In this document: positions 15,589 through 22,417 of the stretch, piece after piece
Layout: each line of letters begins with the position of its first letter
How positions within the stretch are numbered: the stretch's first letter is position 1
NCBI GenBank assembly: GCA_023391835.1
Contig: JAEWAE010000010.1
Coordinates: 1 to 32,577 of the forward strand
Source of the DNA: Bacillota bacterium
Lineage (GTDB): Bacteria > Bacillota > Clostridia > Oscillospirales > Ethanoligenentaceae
Length of the DNA: 32,577 nt
Reading direction: 5' to 3'
Program-made: the position numbers and the translations under genes
The notes under the pieces: model-generated
The model's input: the letters and a program-made list of their open reading frames with translations, nothing else
What the model was told of the DNA's origin: nothing
Database searches by the model: none

Positions 15589-16416
15589 CTAGCCCTCCAC
15601 CCGGTGATCCATCAGCCACGCCGTGCCGCAGAAGGCCAGCACCGTCACGGCCAGCCGGAGTATCAGGGTGGAAAGGGAAACCGTCATGCTGGAAATCGTG
15701 CCGCCCATATTGGCCTGGATGATGGACTGCAGCCCCTGCGGCGGGGTATAGAGGGTAAAGGTGTAAAGCGGCACCTTTTCCGCCAGTTGGGAAAGCAGCG
15801 GCGACACCACGGCATAGGCCGCAAACACCAGCACGGTGATCAGTACGCCCGCCTTGCGGCTGCCGGGGAAGGATCGGATCAGCGTCAGACCAAACCAGAT
15901 GAGCAGCAGCAGCCGGATCATTCCGAAAGTGCCGATGATGAAGCTCCAGACACCGCCCCGCAGCAGATACCCCATAACGGGCAGCGTGTCGGGGTTGTGT
16001 ATAAATGTGCGCCACATGTCACCCAGCGTGGCATAGCTGTTCACCGCCACGGCGGCCGTGCCGGCCAGGATCGCCAGCCCCAGCAGCGACAGCACCACGA
16101 TGGTCGCAAGAGACGTAATGAGCTTTGCCAGCAGCTTCTGCCATGCAGGCACGGCCACGGCCCGTTCCAGCACCCCGCGGGTGCCGGAAATACCCCGGTT
16201 GTAATCGGCCACGGCCCAGATAAAGGGCGCGATCATCAGCATCATGCTGATGACAAACAGGGCCGGGTAGCAGAAAGCCAGCGCCCTGTCCCAGCGGAGG
16301 GAGCTAAACGTCCCCGTGGCGGGGATCAACAGCACCGAAGCCACCAGGCAGATCAGCAGAAAAATCCGGCGGGTCCGCCAGGATTTCCAAAATCCATAAG
16401 CCATCATGCGTTTCAT
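15589..16416 (-). CDS. ABC transporter membrane protein of a YtrAB-type cluster
   Basis: A 275-residue integral membrane protein with about six hydrophobic segments (roughly 17-37, 47-70, 98-125, 148-175, 188-208 and 240-268). It lacks sequence motifs of its own. Identity rests on context: it overlaps the ATPase gene by ATGA and is third in a GntR-ATPase-permease operon, the layout of ytr-type exporters linked to cell-envelope stress. The first residues (MKRMMAYGFWKSWRTRRIFLL) are typical of ABC-2 type permeases. The substrate is unknown. Confidence 0.8.
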   Translation of the reverse strand: MKRMMAYGFWKSWRTRRIFLLICLVASVLLIPATGTFSSLRWDRALAFCYPALFVISMMLMIAPFIWAVADYNRGISGTRGVLERAVAVPAWQKLLAKLITSLATIVVLSLLGLAILAGTAAVAVNSYATLGDMWRTFIHNPDTLPVMGYLLRGGVWSFIIGTFGMIRLLLLIWFGLTLIRSFPGSRKAGVLITVLVFAAYAVVSPLLSQLAEKVPLYTFTLYTPPQGLQSIIQANMGGTISSMTVSLSTLILRLAVTVLAFCGTAWLMDHRVEG

Positions 16417-17108
16417 TGGGCAAACACCTCCCGATACAGTTCGTCGAGCGTTTTGCCCCGCTGCTCCCGCAGGGCTTCGGTGTCGCCCGAAAGGACGATT
16501 TTCCCGTCTTTGATATAAAAGGCTTCGTCCACCACCGTCTCGAATTCGTGGATAAGATGGCTGGTGATGAGCATGGAGCTGTCGATGCGGAATTCCCGGA
16601 TGATGGCGCCGAGTATCTGTTCCCGCGCGATGGGGTCCACCCCACCCAGGGGCTCATCCAACACGGTGAGCCTGGCCCGGCGGCTGAGCGTCAGCGCAAG
16701 GCCCAGCTTTTCCCTCATGCCGCGGGAAAGGCTCTTGAAAGCCGCGTCCGGCTCGAGCCGCATGAATTCCAGCAGCTTACCGTAGCGTTCCCGGTCGAAA
16801 TCGGGGTAAAACCGGGCGTATACGTCGCCCGCTTCGCAGATACGCATCCAGTCATAGAGAAAATCGCTGTCGGGCAGATAGGCCACCAGCGCCCGGGTGC
16901 GCCAGCCAAGAGGCTCGCCGCATATTTCGAGCCGCCCACGGGTAGGGTGGGCAAGCCCCGTGATGATTTTAAGAAACGTGGTCTTGCCGCTGCCGTTGGG
17001 ACCGAAAAGCCCGGCGATGCGCCCCGCGCCCAAGGTCAGATCAAGCCCATCCAGCGCCCTTTTGCCAGGGTATCGCTTCACGACTCCCTCGGCCTGCAGA
17101 ATCGTCAT
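16413..17108 (-). CDS. ABC transporter ATP-binding protein, YtrB-like
   Basis: A 231-residue ABC-2 type ATPase. Walker A is FGPNGSGKTT (about 34-43). The Q-loop position lies in LVAYLPDSDFLYDWM, with a Pro-Asp where many ATPases have Gln; this is common in the YtrB/CcmA-like branch. The signature is LSRGMREKLGLALTL, with SRG in place of SGG. Walker B is LTVLDEPLGGVDP and the H-loop is ITSHLIHE. Translation is coupled on both sides: its start overlaps the regulator stop (ATGA, 17105-17108) and its stop overlaps the permease start (16413-16416). Confidence 0.92.
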   Translation of the reverse strand: MTILQAEGVVKRYPGKRALDGLDLTLGAGRIAGLFGPNGSGKTTFLKIITGLAHPTRGRLEICGEPLGWRTRALVAYLPDSDFLYDWMRICEAGDVYARFYPDFDRERYGKLLEFMRLEPDAAFKSLSRGMREKLGLALTLSRRARLTVLDEPLGGVDPIAREQILGAIIREFRIDSSMLITSHLIHEFETVVDEAFYIKDGKIVLSGDTEALREQRGKTLDELYREVFAQ

Positions 17109-17524
17109 ATGTCTCCTCCTCCTTCTTCCGGCGCCTCAGCGCACGGTGCCGTAGCGCATGGCGGCGTCTGTGCCGTCTGCTTATGCACCAGCGCCAGCAT
17201 CTCCTCGTCCGCGATGCCAAGCTGCCGCATCCCGCGCACATAGCGGCGGGTGAGCGCGGCTGCCTGTGTTTCCCGCAGACGGCGGGGCAGCTCCGGGTCG
17301 TCAGCCACGAAAGCGCCGACCCCGCGTTTGATTGACACGACGCCCTCGCGTTCCAGCTCGGCCATGGCCCGCTGCATCGTGTTGGGGTTCACGGTCATCT
17401 GATCGGAAAGTTCCCGCACGCTTGGCAGCCGGTCGCCGCTGTGAAGAGTGCCGTTGCCGATGTCGGCCTGGATGCGCTGCATGATCTGCCGATAGACGGG
17501 TATCTGCCCGCTGAATCCGGCCAC
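17105..17524 (-). CDS. GntR family regulator, YtrA subfamily
   Basis: A 139-residue repressor-type protein with an N-terminal winged helix-turn-helix (YRQIMQRIQADIGNGTLHSGDRLPSVRELSDQMTVNPNTMQRAMAELEREGVV, then a wing KRGVGAFV). A short helical dimerisation tail of about 60 residues follows, which defines the YtrA subfamily. The start was set to the GTG at 17524 because AGGAGG (17538-17533) is 8 bases upstream of it. The earlier GTG at 17533 overlaps that SD and is unlikely. The last 25 residues are Ala/Pro/Glu rich. It is first in the operon and probably autoregulates through the palindrome at 17555-17576. Confidence 0.92.
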   Translation of the reverse strand: MAGFSGQIPVYRQIMQRIQADIGNGTLHSGDRLPSVRELSDQMTVNPNTMQRAMAELEREGVVSIKRGVGAFVADDPELPRRLRETQAAALTRRYVRGMRQLGIADEEMLALVHKQTAQTPPCATAPCAEAPEEGGGDI

Positions 17525-17554
17525 CGGTCTCACCTCCTCTGTATGTGTGAATTA

Positions 17555-17576
17555 GTGTACTATTATAATAATACAC
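17555..17576. promoter_or_regulatory. Palindromic operator over the -10 box of the ytr operon
   Basis: A 22-base inverted repeat with outer half-sites GTGTA (17555-17559) and TACAC (17572-17576) has ten of eleven pairs matched. It covers the -10 box and the start of transcription of the regulator's own promoter. GTGTA-type half-sites suit GntR/YtrA repressors. Confidence 0.7.
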
Positions 17577-17593
17577 ATTATCATCCATGTCAA
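17565..17593 (-). promoter_or_regulatory. Promoter of the ytr-like operon
   Basis: On the minus strand a perfect TTGACA (17593-17588), a 17-base spacer and TATTAT (17570-17565) point to the GntR gene. The -10 lies inside the operator, so bound repressor would block polymerase. Confidence 0.75.
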
Positions 17594-17610
17594 GCCTTTT
17601 CCGAAGCAAC

Positions 17611-17642
17611 TTTTCCACTTTTTTTGCCCGCACGGTGGAAAA
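17611..17642. repeat. 8-base inverted repeat in the ytr-prfC gap
   Basis: TTTTCCAC (17611-17618) and GTGGAAAA (17635-17642) form a perfect inverted repeat around 16 bases that include T7. It lies upstream of both divergent transcription units. It could be a second operator or a chance repeat. Confidence 0.35.
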
Positions 17643-17679
17643 TCCGTGCCCACGGCTGGAATCTGAGGCCACAAAACGG

Positions 17680-17685
17680 TATAAT
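17680..17685 (+). promoter_or_regulatory. -10 box of the prfC transcription unit
   Basis: A perfect TATAAT at 17680-17685 predicts a start near 17692, only about 16 bases before the leader ORF. The -35 at the right distance (TGGAAT, 17657-17662) is poor, so an activator may be involved. Confidence 0.5.
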
Positions 17686-17707
17686 AATATTTACGTGAAA
17701 GTATATC

Positions 17708-17809
17708 ATGAAACAAGTAAACCAATCGGTTTTGCAAAATGAACCGGGCCGCACACAGTGGCCCGGGCAGTTTTGTTTGCAAAATCAGCCAAAGGTGGAT
17801 GACGCGTGA
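17708..17809 (+). CDS. 33-residue leader ORF overlapping the prfC start
   Basis: An ATG at 17708 opens 33 codons that end with TGA at 17807-17809. The prfC GTG is at 17806-17808, so stop and start overlap as GTGA, the usual arrangement for coupled genes. The peptide reads MKQVNQSVLQNEPGRTQWPG then QFCLQNQPKVDDA, with two LQN(E/Q)P copies encoded by a direct DNA repeat. It has no match to a known leader peptide that I can recall. Its own SD is weak (GTGAAAG). The ORF spans a terminator-like hairpin, so its translation could open that hairpin. It may be a regulatory leader or a chance frame; the exact stop/start overlap favours the former. Confidence 0.45.
   Translation: MKQVNQSVLQNEPGRTQWPGQFCLQNQPKVDDA
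17744..17778 (+). terminator. Terminator-like hairpin inside the prfC leader
   Basis: A perfect 7-bp stem CCGGGCC (17744-17750) / GGCCCGG (17760-17766) with a 9-base loop is followed by GCAG and then TTTTGTTT (17771-17778). It lies between the -10 box and the prfC SD. TTTGCAAAAT flanks it at 17731-17740 and 17776-17785. It could act as an attenuator whose folding depends on translation of the leader ORF. Confidence 0.45.
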
Positions 17810-19446
17810 CACAGACAAGCGAACTGACCGATCCGATCCGCAGGCGGCGGACATTTGCCATCATATCCCACCCCGATGCCGGCAAGACCACCCTCACCGA
17901 GAAGCTGCTGCTTTACGGCGGAGCCATCCGGCTGGCCGGAGCGGTGAAGGGCCGCAAAGCTCAGCGCTATGCCGTATCGGATTGGATGGATATTGAAAAA
18001 CAGCGCGGCATTTCGGTCACATCCAGCGCCATGCAGTTCGATTACGAGGGGTTCCACATCAATATTCTGGACACGCCCGGGCACCAGGATTTCAGTGAGG
18101 ACACCTACCGTACGCTGGTGGCCGCCGACAGCGCCGTGATGCTCATCGACGGGGCCAAGGGCGTGGAAGCGCAGACCATCAAGCTTTTCCACGTCTGCCG
18201 GATGCGGGGCATCCCGATTTTCACCTTCGTCAATAAGATGGACCGTTTCTGCAAAGACCCGTTCGAGCTGATGGAGGAAATTGAAAACACCCTGGGCATC
18301 CGTTCCTGCCCCATGAATTGGCCCATCGGCAGCGGCACCGATTTCAAGGGTGTCTATAACCGCGAAAAAAAACAGATCGAGCTTTTTGAGGCCTCCGGCC
18401 ACGGGCAGACCATCGCGGCCTCCCACGTGGGGGGAGTGGACGACGCGGCGCTGCGCCCGCTGTTGGGCGACGCGCTCCACGAAAAGCTCTGTGAGGATAT
18501 CGAGCTGCTCGACGAGGCCGGCGACGCCTTCGACCTTGACAAAGTCAAGGCGGGGGAGCTGACGCCCCTCTATTTCGGCAGCGCCATGACCAATTTCGGC
18601 GTGCAGCCGTTTCTCGAGGATTTCCTGCGGTTTGCCCCCGCCCCCGGGGCCCGGAAATCGGACTGCGGCCCCATCGACCCGGTGGAATCGCCGTTTTCGG
18701 GCTTTGTGTTCAAAATCCAGGCCAACATGAATCCGGCCCACCGGGACCGCATCGCCTTTATCCGCATCTGCTCCGGCCGGTTTGAAAAGGATATGAGCGT
18801 GCGGCAGACCCGCACGGGCAAGCTCATCAAGCTCTCGCAGCCCCAGCAATTCCTGGCGCAGGACCGCAGCATCGTGGAGGAGGCCTACGCCGGCGATATC
18901 ATCGGCGTGTTCGACCCCGGCATATTCCGCATCGGCGACACCCTGTGCCCGCCCAAAGAGAGCTTCACCTTCGAGGGCATCCCCATGTTCCCGGCGGAGC
19001 ATTTTGCGCGCGTCACCATCAAGGACGCCATGAAGCGCAAGCAGTTCCTCAAAGGGGTGGAGCAGATCGCCGAGGAAGGCGCCATCCAGCTTTTCAAGCA
19101 GGCGGACGCCGGATACGAGACCCTCGTCGTCGGCGTGGTGGGCGAGCTGCAGCTGGAAGTGCTCGAGTACCGTCTGAAAAACGAATACGGCGTGGATCTG
19201 CGGATCGAGCGGCTGCCCTACTCCTACGCCCGCTGGATCGTGCCGCGCAAATTCACCGGCGACCGGCTGGGCTACACCGGCGACGCCGCCGTTGTGGAAG
19301 ATTCGCTGGGCCGGCAGGTGGTGCTTTTTACCACCGAATGGTTCATGCAGCGCACCGAGAGCGAAAACAAAGACGTGAAATTTATCGACATCCCTTCGGA
19401 TATTCCCCAGGAGATTTCGCAGAATACTCCGCCGGCGGCCGTCTGA
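17806..19446 (+). CDS. prfC: Peptide chain release factor 3 (RF3)
   Basis: A GTPase that ejects RF1/RF2 from the ribosome after termination. The protein has 546 residues, a usual length. The G domain has SHPDAGKTT (21-29), the switch region around EKQRGISVTSS, DTPGHQDF and NKMD. Domains 2 and 3 follow (GFVFKIQANMNPAHRDRIAFIR, then GELQLEVLEYRLKNEYGV), which fits RF3 and not EF-G. The GTG start at 17806 is supported by SD AAAGGTGG (17791-17798, 7-base spacer) and by overlap with the stop of the leader ORF. It is divergent from the ytr operon. No adjacent termination factor gene is seen. Confidence 0.96.
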   Translation: MTQTSELTDPIRRRRTFAIISHPDAGKTTLTEKLLLYGGAIRLAGAVKGRKAQRYAVSDWMDIEKQRGISVTSSAMQFDYEGFHINILDTPGHQDFSEDTYRTLVAADSAVMLIDGAKGVEAQTIKLFHVCRMRGIPIFTFVNKMDRFCKDPFELMEEIENTLGIRSCPMNWPIGSGTDFKGVYNREKKQIELFEASGHGQTIAASHVGGVDDAALRPLLGDALHEKLCEDIELLDEAGDAFDLDKVKAGELTPLYFGSAMTNFGVQPFLEDFLRFAPAPGARKSDCGPIDPVESPFSGFVFKIQANMNPAHRDRIAFIRICSGRFEKDMSVRQTRTGKLIKLSQPQQFLAQDRSIVEEAYAGDIIGVFDPGIFRIGDTLCPPKESFTFEGIPMFPAEHFARVTIKDAMKRKQFLKGVEQIAEEGAIQLFKQADAGYETLVVGVVGELQLEVLEYRLKNEYGVDLRIERLPYSYARWIVPRKFTGDRLGYTGDAAVVEDSLGRQVVLFTTEWFMQRTESENKDVKFIDIPSDIPQEISQNTPPAAV

Positions 19447-19523
19447 GCCGCGGGTTTTCTCCCCCGGAAGGGGATATGCTATACAATAGACAGGTGTTAC
19501 CCACAGGCATCCACAGGAAAGGC

Positions 19524-20792
19524 ATGGTGCAAATGGACCCGAACAATTCCTACGACAAGATGAGCCGGCGGCTGGAAGAAGCCGCCCTGACCGGCAAGCT
19601 GGACGAAACGAAGGCGGATATCGCCGCCCATGGCACCGCGCAGGAAAAGCAGCAGGCCGACGGCCTGCTCCACAGCGGGGAAAAGCCGCTGGTGGTGCAG
19701 CTGGGCGCCTGCACCTGTGACGAAAAGGACTCGCCCTGTCAGGTGGCGTGTCTTTTCGACGCCATTCACCGGGGCAAAGACGGCAGGCTGGAAATTTCCG
19801 GCGAATGTACCGGGTGCGGACGCTGCATCGACGCCTGCCGCGAGCACGTCCTCACCGGGCGCAAGGATACATTGCCCTTGCTTGAGCTGCTGCAGAAGCA
19901 GGAAACCCCCGTTTACGCCATGATCGCCCCGGCATTTTCCGGTCAGTTCAGCGCCGACGTCACGTCGGGCAAGCTGCGTACCGCCTTTAAGACGCTTGGC
20001 TTTTACGGCATGATCGAGGTGGCGCTTTTCGCCGATATCCTCACCCTCAAGGAAGCGCTGGAATTCGACCGCTCCATCCAGGACGACCACGATTTCATGC
20101 TCACCAGCTGCTGCTGCCCCATGTGGATGGCGCTGATCAAAAAGAGCTATTCCCAGCTGATCCCCCATGTGCCGCCGTCCGTGTCGCCCATGGTGGCGGC
20201 CGGGCGCTCCATCAAGCGCATCCATCCGGAGGCCAAGACCGTCTTCATCGGGCCGTGCCTGGCCAAAAAGGCGGAGGCCAAGGAAGCGGATATTAGCGAC
20301 GCGGTGGATTATGTGCTCACCTTCACCGAAATCCAGGAGCTTTTCCAGATGGCGCAGATCGACCCGGCCGCTCTGCCGGAGGACGAGAGCGACCATTCTT
20401 CCCGCGCGGGGCGCATCTATGCCCGCACCACCGGCGTGAGCGAAGCGGTGGAAACCACCCTCGCCCGCCTGCGGCCGGATAAAAAGGTCAAAATCCACGC
20501 CCAGCAGGCCGACGGCATCATCGCCTGCAAGGAGCTGCTCAAAGAGATCGCCGACGGCAAGATCCAGGCGAATTTCGTCGAGGGTATGGGCTGCAAGGGC
20601 GGCTGCGTCGGCGGCCCCCGCGCCATCATCGACAGGGAGCGGGGCCGGGAAGCCGTCAACGAATACGGCGACAGCGCCGGCAGCCGCACACCGGCGGATA
20701 ACCCCTATGTGCTCGATGTGCTCCACCGGCTGGGCTTCCATACGGTGGAGGCACTGCTCGACCGCGACAACACCTTCACGCGCAACTTCTGA
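19524..20792 (+). CDS. [FeFe]-hydrogenase-like protein with ferredoxin domain (group B-like)
   Basis: A 422-residue iron-sulfur protein. The N-terminal ferredoxin-like part has two cysteine sets: a spaced Cys63, 65, 72, 76 and a classical CTGCGRCIDAC (95-105). The H-cluster domain shows all three signatures in variant form: TSCCCPMW (194-201), GPCLAKKAE (243-251) and EGMGCKGGCVGG (353-364), so the cluster-ligating Cys are present. The extra Cys in the first motif and Gly-Pro in the second fit group B enzymes of Clostridia, not bidirectional or bifurcating group A. Maturases HydEFG are not here. ATG at 19524 follows AGGAAAGG; the ATG at 19533 is an alternative. The open frame upstream is the shadow of prfC. 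Hydrogenase activity, or a sensory or redox role, is unproven. Confidence 0.85.
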   Translation: MVQMDPNNSYDKMSRRLEEAALTGKLDETKADIAAHGTAQEKQQADGLLHSGEKPLVVQLGACTCDEKDSPCQVACLFDAIHRGKDGRLEISGECTGCGRCIDACREHVLTGRKDTLPLLELLQKQETPVYAMIAPAFSGQFSADVTSGKLRTAFKTLGFYGMIEVALFADILTLKEALEFDRSIQDDHDFMLTSCCCPMWMALIKKSYSQLIPHVPPSVSPMVAAGRSIKRIHPEAKTVFIGPCLAKKAEAKEADISDAVDYVLTFTEIQELFQMAQIDPAALPEDESDHSSRAGRIYARTTGVSEAVETTLARLRPDKKVKIHAQQADGIIACKELLKEIADGKIQANFVEGMGCKGGCVGGPRAIIDRERGREAVNEYGDSAGSRTPADNPYVLDVLHRLGFHTVEALLDRDNTFTRNF

Positions 20793-20804
20793 CATGCCAA
20801 ATTG

Positions 20805-20900
20805 CCGCAGTCTCCGCCCGGGTTTTATTAAAAGCGCCCGAGTCTTTTGAAAGCTGTCGTTTATAAAAATCAGAATTCTCTGCCAGCCTTTTTGCACATA
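20805..20900. terminator. Convergent intergenic region with weak terminator-like hairpins
   Basis: Between the hydrogenase-like gene and gltD, CGGG-TTTT / AAAA-gcg-CCCG (about 20819-20840) followed by AGTCTTTT could end rightward transcripts. On the minus strand CAGA-GAAT-TCTG followed by ATTTTTAT (about 20882-20865) could end gltBD. Both stems are short. Confidence 0.3.
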
Positions 20901-20922
20901 TAGCGGTAAACCGTGTGAACAG

Positions 20923-22404
20923 TCATGCATTATTTTGGCTCCGCAGCCAGGCGTCGCAGGCTTCAGCGGCCTTACGTCCCTCGTGGATGGCCCAGACCAC
21001 CAGACTTTGGCCCCGCCGGGCGTCACCCGCGGCAAAAAGCCCCGGCACGCCGGTGGCATAGCTGTCCTCCGGCGCCGTGATCGCGCCCCGCGGGCCGATT
21101 TTCGCGCCCAACGCCTCGGGCAGCCCGGTCTCCACACCCAAAAAGCCCATGGCGATGAGTACCAGCTGGGCGGGCCAGGTACGCTCGGTGCCGGGCTGTT
21201 CCACCGGCACGCGGCGGCCGTTTTCGCCCGGCTGCCATTTCACCTGCACGGTGTGCAGCGCACACACACGGCCGTCGGAGCCGCTCTCGATGGTCTTGGT
21301 GGAAACTCCATACTGCCGCGGGTCGTGGCCGAAGAGCGCTTTCGCTTCCTCCTGGCCGTAATCGGTGCGCAGCACCCGGGGCCATTCCGGCCACGGGTTA
21401 CCGGGCGCCCGCTCGGCGGGCAGCGGCGGCATGATCTCAAACTGGGTGACGCTTTTGCACCCCTGCCGAATGGCGGTGCCCACGCAGTCGTTGCCGGTGT
21501 CGCCGCCGCCGACCACCACCACATCCAGCCCCTTGGCCGAAATGTAGTCGCCGTCGGCATGGCCCGAATCCAGCAGGCTTTTGGTATTGCGGTGCAGGTA
21601 ATCCACGGCGAAACAGATGCCCTCGGCTTCCCGCCCCGGCACCTTCAGGTCGCGGGGCCGGGTGGCGCCGGTGCAGAGCACCACGGCGTCGAAATTTTTG
21701 CGCAGGCTCTGGGCCGAAATATCCCGGCCCACTTCCAGCCCGGTGCGGAATGTTACGCCCTCCTGCTCCATGCGGCCCACCCGCCGCTGCACGCGGCGCT
21801 TGTCGAGCTTCATGTTGGGGATACCGTACATCAGCAGCCCGCCGGCCCGGTCCGCCCGCTCAAACACGGTCACGCTGTGGCCGGCCTGATTGAGCTGATC
21901 GGCGCATGCCAGCCCCGCCGGGCCGGAGCCGACCACCGCCACTTTGAGACCCGTACGGCTCCTCGGCGGGCTCGGCACCATCCAGCCCTCGCCATAGGCC
22001 CGGTCGATGATGGCGCATTCATCCGCCTTGATGGCGACGGGGTCGCCGTCGAGCCCCACCGTGCAGGCTCCCTCACAGGGCGCGGGGCACACCCGCCCTG
22101 TGAATTCGGGGAAGTTATTGGTTTTAAGCAGCCGATCGGCCGCCTGCCGCCACATGCCGCGATAGACAAGCTCGTTCCACTCGGGGATGAGATTGTTGAG
22201 CGGGCAGCCCGAAGCCATGCCCCCCAGCATCAGGCCCGAATGGCAGGTGGGCGTGCCGCAGTCCATGCAGCGGGCCCCCTGCTGACATTGCGCCCCGGCG
22301 CTGAGCGCGGTGTGAAATTCCTCCCAGTCGCGGATACGTTCCAGCGGCGGGCGGTCGGGTGCGACCTCCCTTGTATATTCCAGAAATCCGGTTGGTTTAG
22401 CCAT
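20923..22404 (-). CDS. gltD: Glutamate synthase (NADPH) small subunit
   Basis: The flavin subunit that passes electrons from NAD(P)H to GltB through iron-sulfur clusters. It has 493 residues from the ATG at 22404 (SD GAGGGGGT), which is typical. The N-terminal cysteine-rich region is CQQGARCMDCGTPTC, then CPLNNLIPEW, then CPAPCEGAC, for two [4Fe-4S] clusters. VAVVGSGPAGLACADQL binds FAD, VVVVGGGDTGNDCVG binds NAD(P)H, and the C-terminal GVPGLFAAGDARRGQSLVVWAIHEGR closes the FAD site. It lies 13 bases after gltB in the same operon. Confidence 0.97.
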   Translation of the reverse strand: MAKPTGFLEYTREVAPDRPPLERIRDWEEFHTALSAGAQCQQGARCMDCGTPTCHSGLMLGGMASGCPLNNLIPEWNELVYRGMWRQAADRLLKTNNFPEFTGRVCPAPCEGACTVGLDGDPVAIKADECAIIDRAYGEGWMVPSPPRSRTGLKVAVVGSGPAGLACADQLNQAGHSVTVFERADRAGGLLMYGIPNMKLDKRRVQRRVGRMEQEGVTFRTGLEVGRDISAQSLRKNFDAVVLCTGATRPRDLKVPGREAEGICFAVDYLHRNTKSLLDSGHADGDYISAKGLDVVVVGGGDTGNDCVGTAIRQGCKSVTQFEIMPPLPAERAPGNPWPEWPRVLRTDYGQEEAKALFGHDPRQYGVSTKTIESGSDGRVCALHTVQVKWQPGENGRRVPVEQPGTERTWPAQLVLIAMGFLGVETGLPEALGAKIGPRGAITAPEDSYATGVPGLFAAGDARRGQSLVVWAIHEGRKAAEACDAWLRSQNNA

Positions 22405-22417
22405 CTGTGATACCCCC

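Noticed and set aside
19495..19516. Two DnaA-box-like words (TTACCCACA and GCATCCACA) before the hydrogenase-like gene
   Set aside because: Each deviates from the consensus by one or two bases, and there is no AT-rich unwinding region or replication gene nearby.
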